In this document: positions 22,891-35,639 of the stretch, one piece after another
Layout: the number at the start of each line of letters is the position of its first letter
How positions within the stretch are numbered: position 1 is the stretch's first letter
Notes under the pieces: generated by a model
Databases searched by the model: none
Told to the model about the DNA's origin: nothing
What the model saw: only the letters and a program-made list of their open reading frames with translations
Source of the DNA: Gnetum montanum
Lineage: Eukaryota > Streptophyta > Gnetopsida > Gnetales > Gnetaceae
Direction: 5' to 3'
Assembly (NCBI GenBank): GCA_015680685.1
Contig: MNCI01016127.1
Location: 214,269-278,268, forward strand
DNA length: 64,000 nucleotides
Translations under genes and position numbers: made by a program

Positions 22891-24179
22891 ATTTCTATAA
22901 ATATCTTTGAAAGTACATGTTAAAATTTAATGAACTTTATGTGCATTGATTCATCTTGATCTTCATTACTGTCTAGAATTGTAAGATTTATTGTAGAATA
23001 TCTTGGATTGTTATAGAAGCTAAAGAACTCTATGATGACTTCTCCATTTCTATCCTAGTAATAGAAAACTTGTACGTTTATGAAGAGCTGATGAGAATAA
23101 TCATGGAATATGGAATTGCAATAGATGTATCATAATTTTGAAAGGATGTGGAGATGAAAGAGTTGTTGAATTATGTGAGAATTGTTAAATATAAGAGGGA
23201 CCAATATGGAGTTGATGGAAATTTAGTGGAATATGAATAATTGTAAGAGAAATGAGGAAAATTGGATGTATAAATTTGTGTAACAACATCATTGTATTGA
23301 AAATCAATCTTTACATAATCATATGATCCTTGACTTTATACAAAAATAATGAAACCATGCTAGGGATCATTAAAGAGATGAACCCCAATAAATACAATGA
23401 GGAAACAACTTAACAAAATTGAAGGAATGAGGCTAAAAAATATTACATCTGCCTACTCTTTTAACCTTGTACAATATCATGTAGCCTTTTTAGCCTTATT
23501 TTCAACTATTATTTATGTATTCATCTTTTATGTTACAAATTTTTTAGTTTCATTGTATTTACTATTTTACTGTGTAGTCTTATCTTACTTGTTTGCATTG
23601 AATTATCATTCATGCTTTTTTTCTTTAAGTTTACATAAAAACAAAAAAAACATAAAAGTATAAAAAATCATCATCAAAAATAAAAGTTTAAAATTAAAAT
23701 AGTAGCCATTTCCACATTTTCTGGCAAATAATATAGAAAAAAGTATAATTTCCATGCCCTCTAGCCATAGTTGCACAATGCAACAAACTACAACAAATAA
23801 CACTACATAGTCTCTAGGGCTATGGTAGCCATAACAAAAAAAATGATAAAAATTATGATATAACTACAATAATAAATTGTAACATGCTAAACAATAGCAA
23901 AAATCAAACCATGGGAGGAGGAGGAGAATCATCAACAACATCCTCTTCCAATGTTTTTAACATCATCAACTAAGACTTGTAAACAACAAAATATGCAAAC
24001 CATTATTAACCATGATGACTAAAAACATAATTATAAAACAACAAAAACATATAAACATTAGTAACCATTAGTATTACCATGCAATGATAAAATAGCCATA
24101 ACAAAACATATAAACACTAAACATAAACATAAAGACTTAAAACATATTTTAACAAACCTCTAGAGACTTGAGAGTAATG
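22891..24179. other. AT-rich stretch, nothing assigned
   Basis: Very AT-rich with short open frames such as 23397-23663 that look like composition effects. Confidence 0.4.
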
Positions 24180-26015
24180 TCCTCAAGCACAAATCTTTGG
24201 AGACCCTCTTATAGCCTATGAAGAATGTGTTCTTCACTCATGTTAGTGTTATCTATGTCTCCTAGATCCACTCCTACCAATATCTTTTTGCTCTCTATGT
24301 CTATCCACTCAGGTGGAGCATGAAAGAAATTAGTAGTGGTAGTTTCCCTAGATAAAATGGTAATATGAGAAGTATAGGTGTCTGTAGCAACCACTAATTT
24401 TGCAAACATCCTAAAGGTGTCAACTACACCTATCTCCTACATGAACAACTCATACTTACATTGATTCATGACAACCTCATGTTATGATTCATGTAATTTT
24501 CCATTTTTGCCTTGTATAATTGTTTGTAAGCCTTTTGTTGTTTGCCCTAATGTAACACCCATGTGCAATAATCCTACCACTCATTGGACGTGTAGACCAG
24601 AGGCTCCATTTGCATATTCTTCTCCATGTTTCTCTTAGCTAGAGCAACCTTACCTTGGATGGCACTCCAATAGTGTGATCACTCAATCTCTTTACTACAC
24701 AAACAATTCCTATTGGCCACATAGGCCTCTATAAATTCCTTGTAATCTTCAAGGCTTTTGACTTTGTTGGTCAACTTCTTGTTTTTGTTTCTCAATGTCC
24801 CAACCTCCTTCCATCGGTGCTCATTTCATCATTGACACTTTCAAAATTTTCATGAACAAAATATAGCACACTGGGTGGCTCACTTGTATAATCTCCATGG
24901 AACATTTTCCATATTAGGGAGTAGTGTAGGAAGATCATCAAGCTCATAGTCTCATGAGGGATTCCATGTTACTTTGGAAAGTGCGATAAAACAAAAACTT
25001 TAAAAAAAAGCATAACAAATACATGACAAAACATGAAAACATAAAAGTGAGAACTTAATAATATATTAAACCAAAATATTTTAAAATTACTTATCAATAT
25101 CAAGAGCTATCTTTTATATCCTATCTATCAAATTATCCATCATTCCTTTCATATATTCTTGCTCACTTGGGGTCTCTATCTAAGTTTTGGTGTGAAATGT
25201 GAATGCAAAAGCTTCTAGAGGAGGTTCACACTCTAGAATAGCCATGAATATTAAATGTTTTTGAAACTAAAATATAAAAAAAAAAACATAAAGAAAATAA
25301 TAAAGCAAATTTTAAAGTGCACTAAGAAGTTTAGGCAACATGTCCACTAGGGGAATGCTTTCTAGATGTATGTCACCTAGGATGGAATCCAAAACATCAA
25401 GTGCCTTCATCGATGCCCTCTCCTTCTCTTCCTTGTATTGTTGCTCCTCCTCCCTAGAAACCTAAGCATCCAACTCTTGTTTTCTCCCTAGAACAAAACA
25501 AAATAAATGTAGCATAAAACAAGTTTAAAACAATTAACAACAAAAATATATCTATAAGAATAACATACATAACTTTGTAAGAATGTTTACATACCTTCAA
25601 CATCTTGGTTTAGTGATGTTAAGCTTGATCATCATCTTCTTGGATGCATATTTATCAGGAATATAGATTTTGTTTTTAACACAGGGCCTTTTTATCTTAT
25701 GTCAAGTAGCATCTTCCAATTATGTGTGTAACTTCTTGGCCTTCTTCACATTTCCATAAGTAGCATGGAGCTAAGTTATCATGTTATCAAGGAAGTAATA
25801 ACATAAACCACTAACATTCTCCACATCCTCTATGAGTGGGTTTCAAAGATACAACACCTATGTGATGTGGTTGGACCAAGGCTTGGAAAGTTGAAGTGCA
25901 TTGCATAGTGTCCAATTTCATCCTTCTTGATGACCATGAATTCTACAAACCTTTTAAGATATGTGTAAAAATATATAAAGTGCACATGATAAATATTATC
26001 AAATTTGTTATGGAG
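24180..26015 (-). pseudogene. NIF-like captured gene, copy 3, 3' half
   Basis: The downstream half of the gene whose upstream half is at 44278-45800; the two were joined before element Z inserted at TTTAT. Minus-strand exons can be followed. One begins after GTTTGTAG near 25943 and ends at 25595 with KKMMIKLNITKPRC, next to GTATGT. A 97-bp GT-AG intron (25594-25498) follows, then an exon to about 25320 with REEEQQYKEEKERASMKALD and LPKLLSAL. A further exon near 25250-25080 reads MAILECEPPLEAFAF. A coiled-coil-like stretch (KNKKLTNKVKSLEDYKE) lies near 24800-24740. The end, 24409-24209, has APPEWIDIESKKILVGVDLG, matching PPTWIVMEKGKTLMGIDLGE in Z near 32800-32760. The function of this C-terminal part is unknown to me. 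Confidence 0.55.
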
Positions 26016-26020
26016 TTTAT
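26016..26020. repeat. target duplication of element Z, left (TTTAT)
   Basis: Identical to 44273-44277. Confidence 0.9.
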
Positions 26021-26099
26021 TGAAACACCACCAATTTCAGGCTTCTGCAGTTCAATTGCAAATTTGTCTAAGTGTCAAAACTCAAGAAAAAATTTTCTA

Positions 26100-26790
26100 A
26101 GTTTGGTGTTACGCTCTGCACTATACATAGCGTAGCACACATTGAGTTCTATTTTTTGCAAAATTTTTCTAAGTGTCTTGCTATGCTCCCTGGCATAGCT
26201 AGCGTAGCACATACTTCCATGGCCAATTTTCCCAAGTGTCAAGCCAGAAGTGATCAAGGGTTACTTGGGATGGACCAAACAATTTGGAAAATTTTCTATC
26301 TCTTGAGCTATTAAGCTTGCTACACTCCCTAGCGTACCTAGCTTGACACATGTTCCAGCTACTAGTTCAGCCAAGTACTAGGCTAGAGTTTGTCAAAAGT
26401 GTTCAGGATGGATGAAACAATTTGGCAAGTTTTCTATCTTTTGGGCTACTATGCTCTACTATGCTACACAGCATAGCGAGTGTGACCCAGGTTTTAGTGT
26501 CAAACTTTGCCTAAGTGTTGGACAAGGATCTGTCAAGCTAGTTTGACATGAAAGATTCATTTGGCACATTTCTTGGCTTTTGAGGCTACCTATCCTACTA
26601 TGCCCTAAAGTGCAACTAGCGTGCCATCGAAGAAACATTGTAGATTTCATCAAAAATTTTCAAAGTGTCCCTACTATGCTATGCAACGTAGCTAGTGTGA
26701 CTAATGTGGCAAATCAAAATTTGCAAAATTTCAGTAAGTGTTCTTACTACGCTCTACTATGTTTTGTAATGTAGCTAGCTTGACACTAGG
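26100..26790. repeat. palindromic TACGCT..AGCGTA units in Z LTR
   Basis: Five or six imperfect units of about 80-140 bp, each with an inverted repeat such as TTACGCTCTGC..ATAGCGTAGCAC (26109), GCTATGCTCCCTGGCATAGC (26181) and TACTATGCTC..GCATAGCGAG (26457). The same units in decayed form are at 42460-43150 in the 3' LTR. Confidence 0.75.
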
Positions 26791-27215
26791 AAAATTCCTT
26801 CAACAACCTCCAAAAGCCTCTAGAACTTGGCATTGACCTTCATCTGAACATCGACATCCCTTTGATAGCCAATATCAATAGTTTGCATTCCTTTTTCATC
26901 CCCCATTGATCCCTTGAAATTGTCCCTATGCTCCACCCTACTTGAAAGAGGGGGAAGACATAGTCTTGAAGTGTACTCTCCAAATTACATTACTTTGAAA
27001 CTATTTGTAGGTATATTGTGGTCTCTCAGACTCTAGCACATGTAGTCTAGGTAGTGTGCTCACAGTTAGGTAGTCTTTAGGTACTTGTTGCTATCCTTTA
27101 GAATGGCACACTTTGCTGCAAAGAGCATAACATATCAGCATAACCCTGTCTACGCTCATGCCATGTGGCACCCATGGTATGTGGTGCTCGATCTGTGTTT
27201 CATGCTAAACCTAGC

Positions 27216-27226
27216 TCTATAAATAC
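27216..27226 (+). promoter_or_regulatory. TATA box of Z 5' LTR
   Basis: CTCTATAAATACC, identical in the 3' LTR near 43582 and as CCATAAATACTCC in the solo LTR near 55931. Confidence 0.7.
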
Positions 27227-27881
27227 CTTGACTTTTAGCACTTTAAGAGTTGGAAAATCAGAAGAGCATTGAGAATTTTGAGCATCCTTGTTATTCCTAC
27301 ATTTGAGCATCTGAGCATCTGAGCTTCAGACTTTTGCAAGTACCATAACATAGTCCATCATTGCACTAGTAGAATGTGGTGATAGCTGACCCAATAGGTT
27401 CAGCCTCCCTTGCAATTGCTAGAACTATTTCCTAGACATCTTAGAGACTATGAACACACTACTACACTACCACTGTGCCTGTCTGATTCCACATACCATT
27501 TTCGCCTCCTATTCAAGAAAAAGTTATGCTTCTCAATTTTGGGGTAGTGTATTTCTCTACTCTCAAGCTTTTGTTCTATTTTCTTTCTAAGCATTTTTTC
27601 TAATATTAAGCATAGCTATTATGTTTCTTTGCTATTAATATACATTTGCATGCTCACATCACTATTGTCAAGCTAAGAACCTATGCTACGCTCTTACTTA
27701 TTGTCCCAACTCCCATTACAAATGGTTATTTTAATACCAGTTAAGTCCCTGTCTGATTGACTAAATCATTCAAGGTACCTTATTTCCATTTCTCTAGCAT
27801 GGCCCTCACATGGATTCAAGGTTAGGTTGTATGGCCATGGACCTCTCGATGTTCCAGGCATTGATGTTTTTGGATGTCATA

Positions 27882-27905
27882 GTTTTTTGCACTAGATGGA
27901 GGGCC
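27882..27905 (+). other. position of Z primer binding site (not resolved)
   Basis: GTTTTTTGCACTAGATGGAG follows the LTR. A primer site belongs here, but I could not match it with confidence to a named tRNA. Confidence 0.35.
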
Positions 27906-28322
27906 ACCCATTCCTTTTGTGTTTAACGGTAGTCGCACATGCTTTCTACACCCCCATCATTAGTAGTAAGCTAACATAGACATAACATCCCTCTAGACCT
28001 ACCATGGTAGTAGTTGGATTATAGGCTAGTGTAGGAGCTATTTGTAGTTTGGTTGATGTAGATTGGTCCCAGTTGACAGTTCCCCTAGAACCTCGTAGGA
28101 CAAAAAGCCCAACTATGTCCATCGTGTCAAGCTTTGGGTGTTCTATAGAGCATAACAATCCTAAAAGCATAATAGTCCCTCAAAGAATAAGGAGCATGAT
28201 GCCAAAGATAGCCACTTTTTTTAAATTTCCATACTTAGTCATTTTTAACCTATTTTTTATAGTTTGCATACTTAGCCATTTGCTAGTATCTTCTTTTCTC
28301 ATGTTTTTTCCTACACAACAAC

Positions 28323-30653
28323 ATGGACCCCATTAACACCTCAGCTACTACCCTAAGCATGGAGGTGGATCATCCCTTTCAATAGGTGTAAGATGTTGAG
28401 CAACCACCTAGCCTTATATGACCACAATGGTCGTCTCTTAGACTATGACACCAATCACCTAAACACAAGGTGTTGGATGATGAATGGTACAACTTCCTTT
28501 ATGCAAAGCTTCAAGTGGGCCTATCATTGGACTGCCAGGAAATAGAAGCCAAACATAGTTTTGAAATCATTCATCAAAATGGGAGGGAGTTTTTTCCTAC
28601 TCCTAACATGGTCATACTTCTCATCGACAACTTCAAGTGGATCTTAGACCAACTGATTAGGGTGAGAAGGCCAAAAGAATAGGATATAGTATCAAGCTAC
28701 AATGAACCCTTATATGATGAGCAGGAGGAGTTTAAGCCCTATTCTGATAGTGGTGTCCCATTCTACATCTTGATCCAATAGCCTACCTTCATTTTCATGC
28801 CACACCAATCATAGTCCTCTACCTTCTTTCAGGTAGCTATTACACTTCCATAGCCCAAGTCTCTACTAGTGGTAGCTAGCCATCAAGTCCTACCTATGCA
28901 ATAGAGCATAGGACCTTTTGTCTCCTTACCCTTTGTTATCTCCTTGTAGTATATTTAGCCTTCCCAACTAGCTTCTATGACACCAACACTATCATATGTA
29001 CACACCATTACCATACCATAGCCACAAACCAGTCACATTCCCTTTATCCTAGCTATCTTAGTCCCACCACAAACAATAGCCCCAACCTCAACTACATGGT
29101 GGGTTACAACTTCTGTACCCATGGTATAGTTGTCACACATGTCATAGTACATGCAATAGTAGACTCACCAAGTGTCACACATGGTGGCACAGCCAGCAAT
29201 AGGGCTTTGGGCCACTCCAACGGCACCACCAATGACACAACCAATGCAACCATCTATGACATCTCCAAGTTTGGATCAAGTGTTCCAATTCATCCAAACT
29301 CTAACCAAGGAAGTTAGGCAGCTGCAAGTGGCTAACTTGGAAATAGTCCATGTAATTGGCTTCTACCAAGATGATCCCATCATCCCTCCGGTCCCTCTAC
29401 TAACACTGCCTCCTAGGATTCAACTCTCCCAATTCATGAAATACAATGATGAGGGTAACCCCAATGCCCATTTGGTTACTTTTTGTTTTGAGTGCCTACT
29501 ATTGCAAGCATGGCCACATGCAATCATTCGTGTCTTTGTCATGTCCCTGACTAGCAAATCTCTTGATTGGTATCGTGCACTTCTTAGAGCTTCCATGTCA
29601 ACATTAGAGGAGCTGCTAAGCTAGTTTGTAAGTCGCTTCAAGTATAACTTGAAGCCTAAGGCCATGCTAGACCAACTGATGAATGTCAGACAAGGGGCAT
29701 TAGAGTCGATGCAAAATTTTATACAATGTTAGAGTGCCTCCCTCAATGATATTTATGATCTAATAGTCAAAACCCACCTTCTAGCTATCTTCAAGGATGT
29801 AGTGAATGATTTCATCAAATCAAAGCTATACTATTTAGCCCTGCATTCTCTTAGCCATGCTTTTCCTCAAACAAATGGCATATAAGATGTAACAGAAGCT
29901 AGTAGGGACCCAACCTATGTGGCCTACAAAAATGCACATGCAAGAAAAGGCAAAGAAAATAGGAAGGCCATAACAACCATTGCAAATATGGCTAACGAAG
30001 CCAAACCCAACAACAACAAGCCAGTGGCTAAGGTGCCTAAGGCCCTAGCTAACAATAATAAAGCATTGGATTCTTGCACCATGGGAACTAATCAACTTGC
30101 ATCATTGGTGACCATGAGGCAAGCTCCATAAAGGCCAACCTTGAGCATAATGATCACTCAAACTATCAAGCTATTAGAGCTCTTAGGTTAACTGCTTAGT
30201 GCTAGGTGCATTCAGCAAAAATAAATGTCTAAGGATATGTGAAAATGCCATGAGAGGTACTATGAGGTCCTCAAAAACCCTTTTGTGGTAATGTTGAATG
30301 AGCCTCTGGTTCGTAAGAACTTCAGATTAGACCGGTTCTACAACTATCATCAATTGCATGGCCATGACATGGACTACTATTTGGCATTAAAAGATGACAT
30401 TCAACACATGATTAATCAAGGAAAACTGGTCCTTGATGAAAGCAATCTTGTTTGGCTAGAGAACCAATCCATAAAGGTCTATAAGGACCTACTAAATGCT
30501 AGCAGTGTAGGTTATATCATCAATGCTATTAGCATTGATGATGATGTAGAATCAATGCATGAACCATTTTTGGTTTGCATGCCCTCTGGTGATACTGGGA
30601 ACTCAACATTAACTAGACCACATTTTCCCTTTGTCATCAAAGCATCACCTTGA
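28323..30653 (+). pseudogene. Gypsy/Tat gag pseudogene of element Z
   Basis: ATG at 28323 gives MDPINTSATTLSMEV; this start fits but the frame soon stops. 28470-28682 is an open 70-codon piece. The Retrotrans_gag core is at 29380-29630: FMKYNDEGNPNAHLVTF, then VFVMSLTSKSLDWYRALL and MSTLEELLS, the usual gag pattern of G-N-P..H....F and L..A..W...L. A Lys/Asn-rich linker follows at 29919-30131. 30285-30653 holds a worn zinc-knuckle region, YNYHQLHGHDMDYYLALKDD, where the family has C-x-x-H-x(n)-H-x-x-x-x-C followed by LK..I..LI..G. The knuckle cysteines have become Tyr, consistent with decay. Confidence 0.8.
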
Positions 30654-30985
30654 GTGCCCATGATACCCTTTGTGGGTAGGGCCCCATAGCATGTTGTGGT
30701 GACAACAACCTAGACACTTGTTATCATTAGGGTGCCAAAACATGTAGATCCCCAACCTACTCGGGGTTTGGTGATAATAACTACATCACGACCTACCCAC
30801 CCAAAGAGATGTCATGAGCATCTAGCTAACAAGATGACTAGGAAGTGCATGGAGCTAGGTCCTCCTAAGCCCATCCCCTTGTCATCCATCCCCATGGCCT
30901 CATTGTCTCAGGCTACCAACACAAATATAAATAGCCAACAAGCAAGCAAGTAGCGAGGCTTGAAGGCCCTTTTCATAACCAAGGA

Positions 30986-30990
<5 letters not shown>

Positions 30991-31028
<38 letters not shown>
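30991..31028. repeat. (TC)19 microsatellite, followed by N
   Basis: Nineteen TC units, then an N at 31029, between gag and protease of Z. Confidence 0.95.
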
Positions 31029-31139
31029 NAGAAGGTGAAGACCACCAAAACAAAAAATGATGAAAAATATTTTTTAGATGTGCTGGCACAAGTCAAACAA
31101 ACTTTGAAATAGAAAAATACAACTTTAAGCCTATATGAC

Positions 31140-31975
31140 TTGATCATGACCTCCCTTGCTCATCATGAGGCATTGGTTCACATGCTAACATCAATTCCTA
31201 TTAAGGAAGATATGCCAATAGATGAAAAGACCATCCATGTCATAATGCTTCCACTTGCAACCAAAGAGTCAAGGTCAACACCCTTGACATTTTGTAATGA
31301 GGCAATCAAAGTTAATCCTAAAAAGGATCAACACCCATGTTCATAATAATTCACATGGGTCAATACAAAATTCATAGGGTGCACATGGATGATAGGGCAA
31401 CAATTAACATTATCCTAGTCCTCATCATTGATAAGCTTGGCCTAGTGGATCAAATGAAGCCAACAACAATGGCATTTTCGAAGTCCTTTAACGAAGTGCA
31501 TTTGGTTTTCAAGGGGATAGTCATAATTGATTTTGTGGTAGGGAAGAAATTCCTCACTAATGCTAAGTTTGTCATGGTTGAAGAAATGCCTGAATTTAAC
31601 CTAATCCTAGGGAGATCATGGCTAGCCCAGTTATAGGTCATTTCTTCACCTATCCACCAAGAGATCCACTTATCCTATGAAGGTGGGACGATGGTGATCT
31701 TTGATGAAAATGTAGCCCCTCTAACCATCAACAACGTGGATACCAAACAAGGGTTAGAGGTAGAGTTCTCCGAAGATACACCACCCACTTGTGATGAAGG
31801 TCAATGTTGTTCAGCCAATGTTAAACAACCAAGCAAGGCAAGCAACCTCCATGAGGAAGCTTTATGGGTAGAATTTCTCTTCTTTGTAGCAGACGAGGGC
31901 CTAGGGGAGTACTGTCTAATGTCTTCTAGGCCTTATGCACCACTTAACCTACATTGGGTTAGGAAGCATATATGA
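31140..31975 (+). pseudogene. retropepsin-like protease region of element Z
   Basis: 31337-31636 reads HRVHMDDRATINIILVLIID, where the active Asp-Ser/Thr-Gly motif would be D-x-G-A/S; here it is D-D-R-A, so the catalytic triplet is damaged. Downstream, FSKSFNEVHLVFKGIVIIDF and PEFNLILGRSWLAQL match the flap and the ILGR/W-L segment of plant Gypsy proteases. 31691-31975 continues as an open 94-codon piece (WVEFLF.., PLNLHWVRKHI) corresponding to the linker before RT. The order gag-protease is as in all Ty3/Gypsy elements. Confidence 0.75.
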
Positions 31976-32099
31976 AACTAGGGCATGTACTTAGTTTGCT
32001 CACATGTCTAGCTTGTCTTTTGTCTTTTCATCTATACAATTACGATTTGTGTTATTATTTATATCTTACATTAGTTACAATTTTGTTTAGCTTTCTTTA

Positions 32100-32300
32100 C
32101 CTAAAAAAATGAGTCCCGAAAAGGCTTTAAACTACCACATGGCCCAGAAAGGCCTTAAACTATTGTACAACCTACTAAGGACTAAAACTAGCAACCAACT
32201 TCCTTTCACACAATGGCCCAAAATGGCCTTAAACTAGCAATGGCCTTGCCGCCATGACATTAAACTGGCATGGGACCTACAAAGGGCCTACTTGCATCAA
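32100..32300 (+). repeat. degenerate CCTTAAACTAGCA repeats inside Z
   Basis: Five or so units with GGCCTTAAACTA/GGCATGG spaced about 40 bp. The same motif fills the 3' untranslated region at 40600-40870 and, on the minus strand, 50335-50470 and 53890-53950. Confidence 0.65.
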
Positions 32301-32449
32301 CCAAATCATAAATTAAAATTATCATAATATTACATAGAGAGATAACAAAATGAGAAGTAAATAACTATCATATTTTCATTGAATCATCAATAAGATACAT
32401 AGTTCAAGATTATATCCACAACACAAAATATTCAAAAAGCAAAAAATTT

Positions 32450-35400
32450 TCTAATAGTAGGGCTACATCTAAAGAATTTTAGTTTGTAGTGTGCGAAAGG
32501 GGGCTAGGGCTCTTTCCCTTCATCTTCATCTGCTACTCAATTGGGTCTTGCACCCTAACCTGGAACCTACATCAAACAAAAATAAAATAATAAATTAGTT
32601 AATAAATGAGGTAACATGTAAAATTATGATAGAATAAACAATAATAAAGTAAGCTTAACCAACTTAAGAAGGGTTGCATCCATGTCTAGGGGCATCCTAT
32701 TGAGGCCAACCTCTAGGGTCTGGAGGATTTCACCCTTTGACATACTTGTCTAGTCCTCCTCACCCAGGTCAATTCCCATGAGGGTTTTTCCTTTTTCCAT
32801 AACTATCCATGTGGGTGGCCTTGGCAAAAATTTTGTAGAAGTTACCTCTTCAGAAGCAATAGTGATCTATCTCTTTGGGGACTCACCACAACATGGCTCA
32901 CGAATAGTTTATAAGCTTTCTTTGCACCAATTATGTCAAGGAATATCTTTTAACATCAGTGCTCCACAAACTCATCTCTATACTTCTTACGGTAGGCTTC
33001 GTGCTTTAGCTTGTAGTGACGTTTGTGATTCTTTTGAATTTTTCCTCATTGATACACCTTTATGCTATAGTCCTTCTAATCTTGGTTTTTTCTTGCCAAG
33101 AGGTCCATCTACAGCCATTGTTTGATAACCTCATGGGTGGCCTCATTTTTACCGCGAACAACCAACTAGTAATTGGTGTAATCAATTTCAACTATGCACC
33201 AACTACTGTTTGGCTTGTCGAATGCCACTAGGAAGTCATAGTGCAATAGTAAAATAAACATACCAATTGTTGAGGTGAGAGCAAGGGGATCATCCATTTG
33301 CACATTGTAAACAAATTTTTCAAAGTCACCATCTTTAAACTACAACCCTTCTTCCTCAAGTTTTCTTAATACTTTGATGGCTTCTTGCTCATCTTCATCT
33401 ACCATATGTTCCTCAGGTTGAGGGACATCATGCTCCAAGGGCTCCTCTATGACTGCAAGGCCCCTTTTACCTATGTTACACAAGTTTAATTTAGAATGTT
33501 CAATAATGAATAAAAAAATTACATGATATTAAATCATGCATACTTACCTACTATTTTTGAACACATGTCATAGAGCTTGAATCGTAGCTTCTTGCCCCCC
33601 TCATCTACTTCATGCACAAGCTCCTCTACATAGCAAGGCTTTGTGATCTTTATTCGTGACAATCTCATCATCTTGACGATGAGTTATGTCCATCTTATTG
33701 CATTACCAGTGTTAGTTGGTGGAGCCTCCCCAACACTATCACAAGCAGCAAGATTACCCCACATGGTCCTTAGTCATCACCAAGAATGACTCGCCAATTA
33801 CCTCTTGGGGGTCCTGTAACTATGTGGTGTAGAATAGGTGGTAGATCCATGGCTTGGAAATCTAAGTGAGATATTTCACCCTCCATTGCCTACTTTCATG
33901 AACCACCAAGAGTTCTGAAAACCTTCATAAGCATGCTACAAAGAAAGAAAAATGCACGTGTCATCATTCTTGGAGGTTGCTATGCAGGTTAATGATTTCA
34001 GCTTGTAGGCCATTAACCAGGTAGTTTGCCCAATTGTACTCTATTCCCTCCTCTATCACATTTTTCATTATCCAATCTTGATCAACCCTAAGGATCTTTC
34101 CTTGGGAAAGTAACTTGATGAACATACAAGCTCAAAAAACTAGATAAAGGTGGTGGACCATGGGTACATCCACCATCTTCATGGGTGTACCTTTTCCCTC
34201 CTTTGAGTGCCCAACCACTCCTCAACATCCCCTCAGTGGTCTAGATCCTTATTAGTCTTTTTTGCTACTAGTAGACCTTCAAAATGGATGCCAAAGAGGT
34301 CTGAGAAGAGTTCATCCATGATCTCAAAGACCACCTGCACATTACGATCCATGTGTGAAAGTGATCGACTCTCTCGGTGAAGGAGTTGATTAGGGCAACC
34401 ATCTTAGCCACTAGGATGTTTGGGTTCATAGCCAAGAAGAGGTCCATGAGCCTAGCTTGCCAAAGGTTCTTTGCTACCTCCACTAAGGCCTCATAGCACA
34501 ACCAGTGCTATGAGCTCTCAACCTCACTATATTTAAATAGGAGAGGCCTTAGTGTGCTCTGAAGCAACCACCGTAACCTCCTTTGACTTAGCTACAACTA
34601 TAATAAGTAAAGGTAAAATTAGTAACATGATGACAAAAAAAATCAAAAGTGCACAAAAATAAGTGATATGACTTACATGGCACAAATGGTGTGTGAGTTG
34701 GTAGTAGTGCGACTAAAACCTCCTCCACACTTGGTATCTGAGTTGCTCATTCAATGTCCAACTAGCTGAGAGCCTGACACCTCTTATAAGATTTGGAATA
34801 CCTATGAGGGTATTTTACCAAATTTTCCCCTATTTTCCAAATCATTCCAACATGAATATTCTTAGTATATGAGAATTCTTGTAGGGCATTTTTGGTTAAT
34901 TTTAGTGCCCCTTCTTCATCATGGAGGCCATTTGCATCAATAGAAAACCTTGTAATAGAAAAAAGAAGTTAGAATCCTAAGTCATGAAATAATAGGCAAT
35001 ACAAGAAATCACAACAAGGCTCATCCTCCAATGCAATAGACCATCCCAAGTGGATTCTAAAAAACAATGTGCATGTGTTTGGCAAGGAACATGGTGTTAT
35101 ACTTATTCTAGCATTGGAACTTGGGCATTCCCCATATCCTAGACAAAAGTCTAAGGCCCTTTTGGCACTAACCCAAGCTCCCTGGCCCTTCATCGTCAGC
35201 AGGCTCATCAAACATGAACCTCAAAATGCCTCAATTCACCCCAGGCAGTAATGTCTTAGTTATGACGCCTTCTACTTTGGTCAACAAGTGTAACCACATT
35301 ATCATACTAAAGTGGTAGAGTAAGAATTCTAGAAATTCTTATGCAGCCAACCTGAACCAAACTACCTAGTATCCCACACTTGTGTTTGGTGTAGGCACAT

Positions 35401-35480
35401 TCAGTACATGATCACTCATATAGCATAAAATTCCCACTAGCTCAACCATGATAAGGATGGGTCTCAACAATACCCTGAAA
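32450..35480 (-). pseudogene. NIF/FCP1-like phosphatase gene captured in element Z (copy 2)
   Basis: Minus strand, antisense to Z. From 35480 downward: LLRPILIMVELVGILCYMSD (NIF strand 1, where the catalytic D-x-D-G-T/x should be; here E-L-V-G), then WFRLAA.EFLEFLLYHFSMI and MWLHLL (the R-x-G..EFL...F.V.W-S segment), VITKTLLPG, RFMFDEPADDEGPG, KGLRLLSRIW and KYNTMFL...VF.NPLGMVYC (family: N-T-L-L-x-D-D-S-P-Y-K-x-x-x-N-P-P-x-T), with the two Asp replaced. 34501-34268 continues with LMDLFLAMNP and MVALINSFTERVDHFHTWI. Near 33700-33548 comes SRIKITKPCYVEELVHEVDE, then a GT-AG intron (33547-33471) and GKRGLAVIEEPLEHDV; near 32800-32760 PPTWIVMEKGKTLMGIDLGE. NIF proteins dephosphorylate proteins such as the RNA polymerase II tail; this copy cannot. 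Confidence 0.65.
33471..33547 (-). other. candidate GT-AG intron in captured gene (Z copy)
   Basis: On the minus strand: ...AATAGTAG, then GTAAGTATGC..., ending TGTGTAACATAG before GTAAAAGGGG. 77 bp and AT-rich, a normal plant intron size. Frame is open on both sides. Confidence 0.55.
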
Positions 35481-35639
35481 TGCCACAATAATAGTAAGAG
35501 GAAAATGTTAGCATTGAAAAAAATGCATAACAAATTACATTTAAGATGATTAGCCGTCTACTAGGCCCCAAGGGAAAGAGACATCAGCATACCTATCTAA
35601 CATGCCTAGTTTCCGATAGGGCACAAGACCAACACTTAC

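Larger units (their letters stand above)
26021..27881 (+). mobile_element. 5' LTR of element Z
   Basis: Starts TGAAACACCACC and ends near GATGTCATA. It aligns by eye with 42377-44272 throughout, including the TATA region and the final GGCCCTCACATGGATTC block at 27801-27820. Confidence 0.9.

Noticed and set aside
23397-23663. 88-codon hydrophobic frame that looks membrane-spanning
   Set aside because: Phe/Leu/Tyr/Ser-rich composition is what T-rich DNA yields in any frame; no start context or homologous copy.
28049-28336. 95-codon frame before gag of Z, possible extra ORF1 of Tat/Ogre type
   Set aside because: No recognisable motif and a plausible gag start lies just after it; treated as leader sequence.
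30908-31147. Minus-strand frame with an Arg-Glu run
   Set aside because: The run is the translated (TC)19 microsatellite and the frame contains an N.
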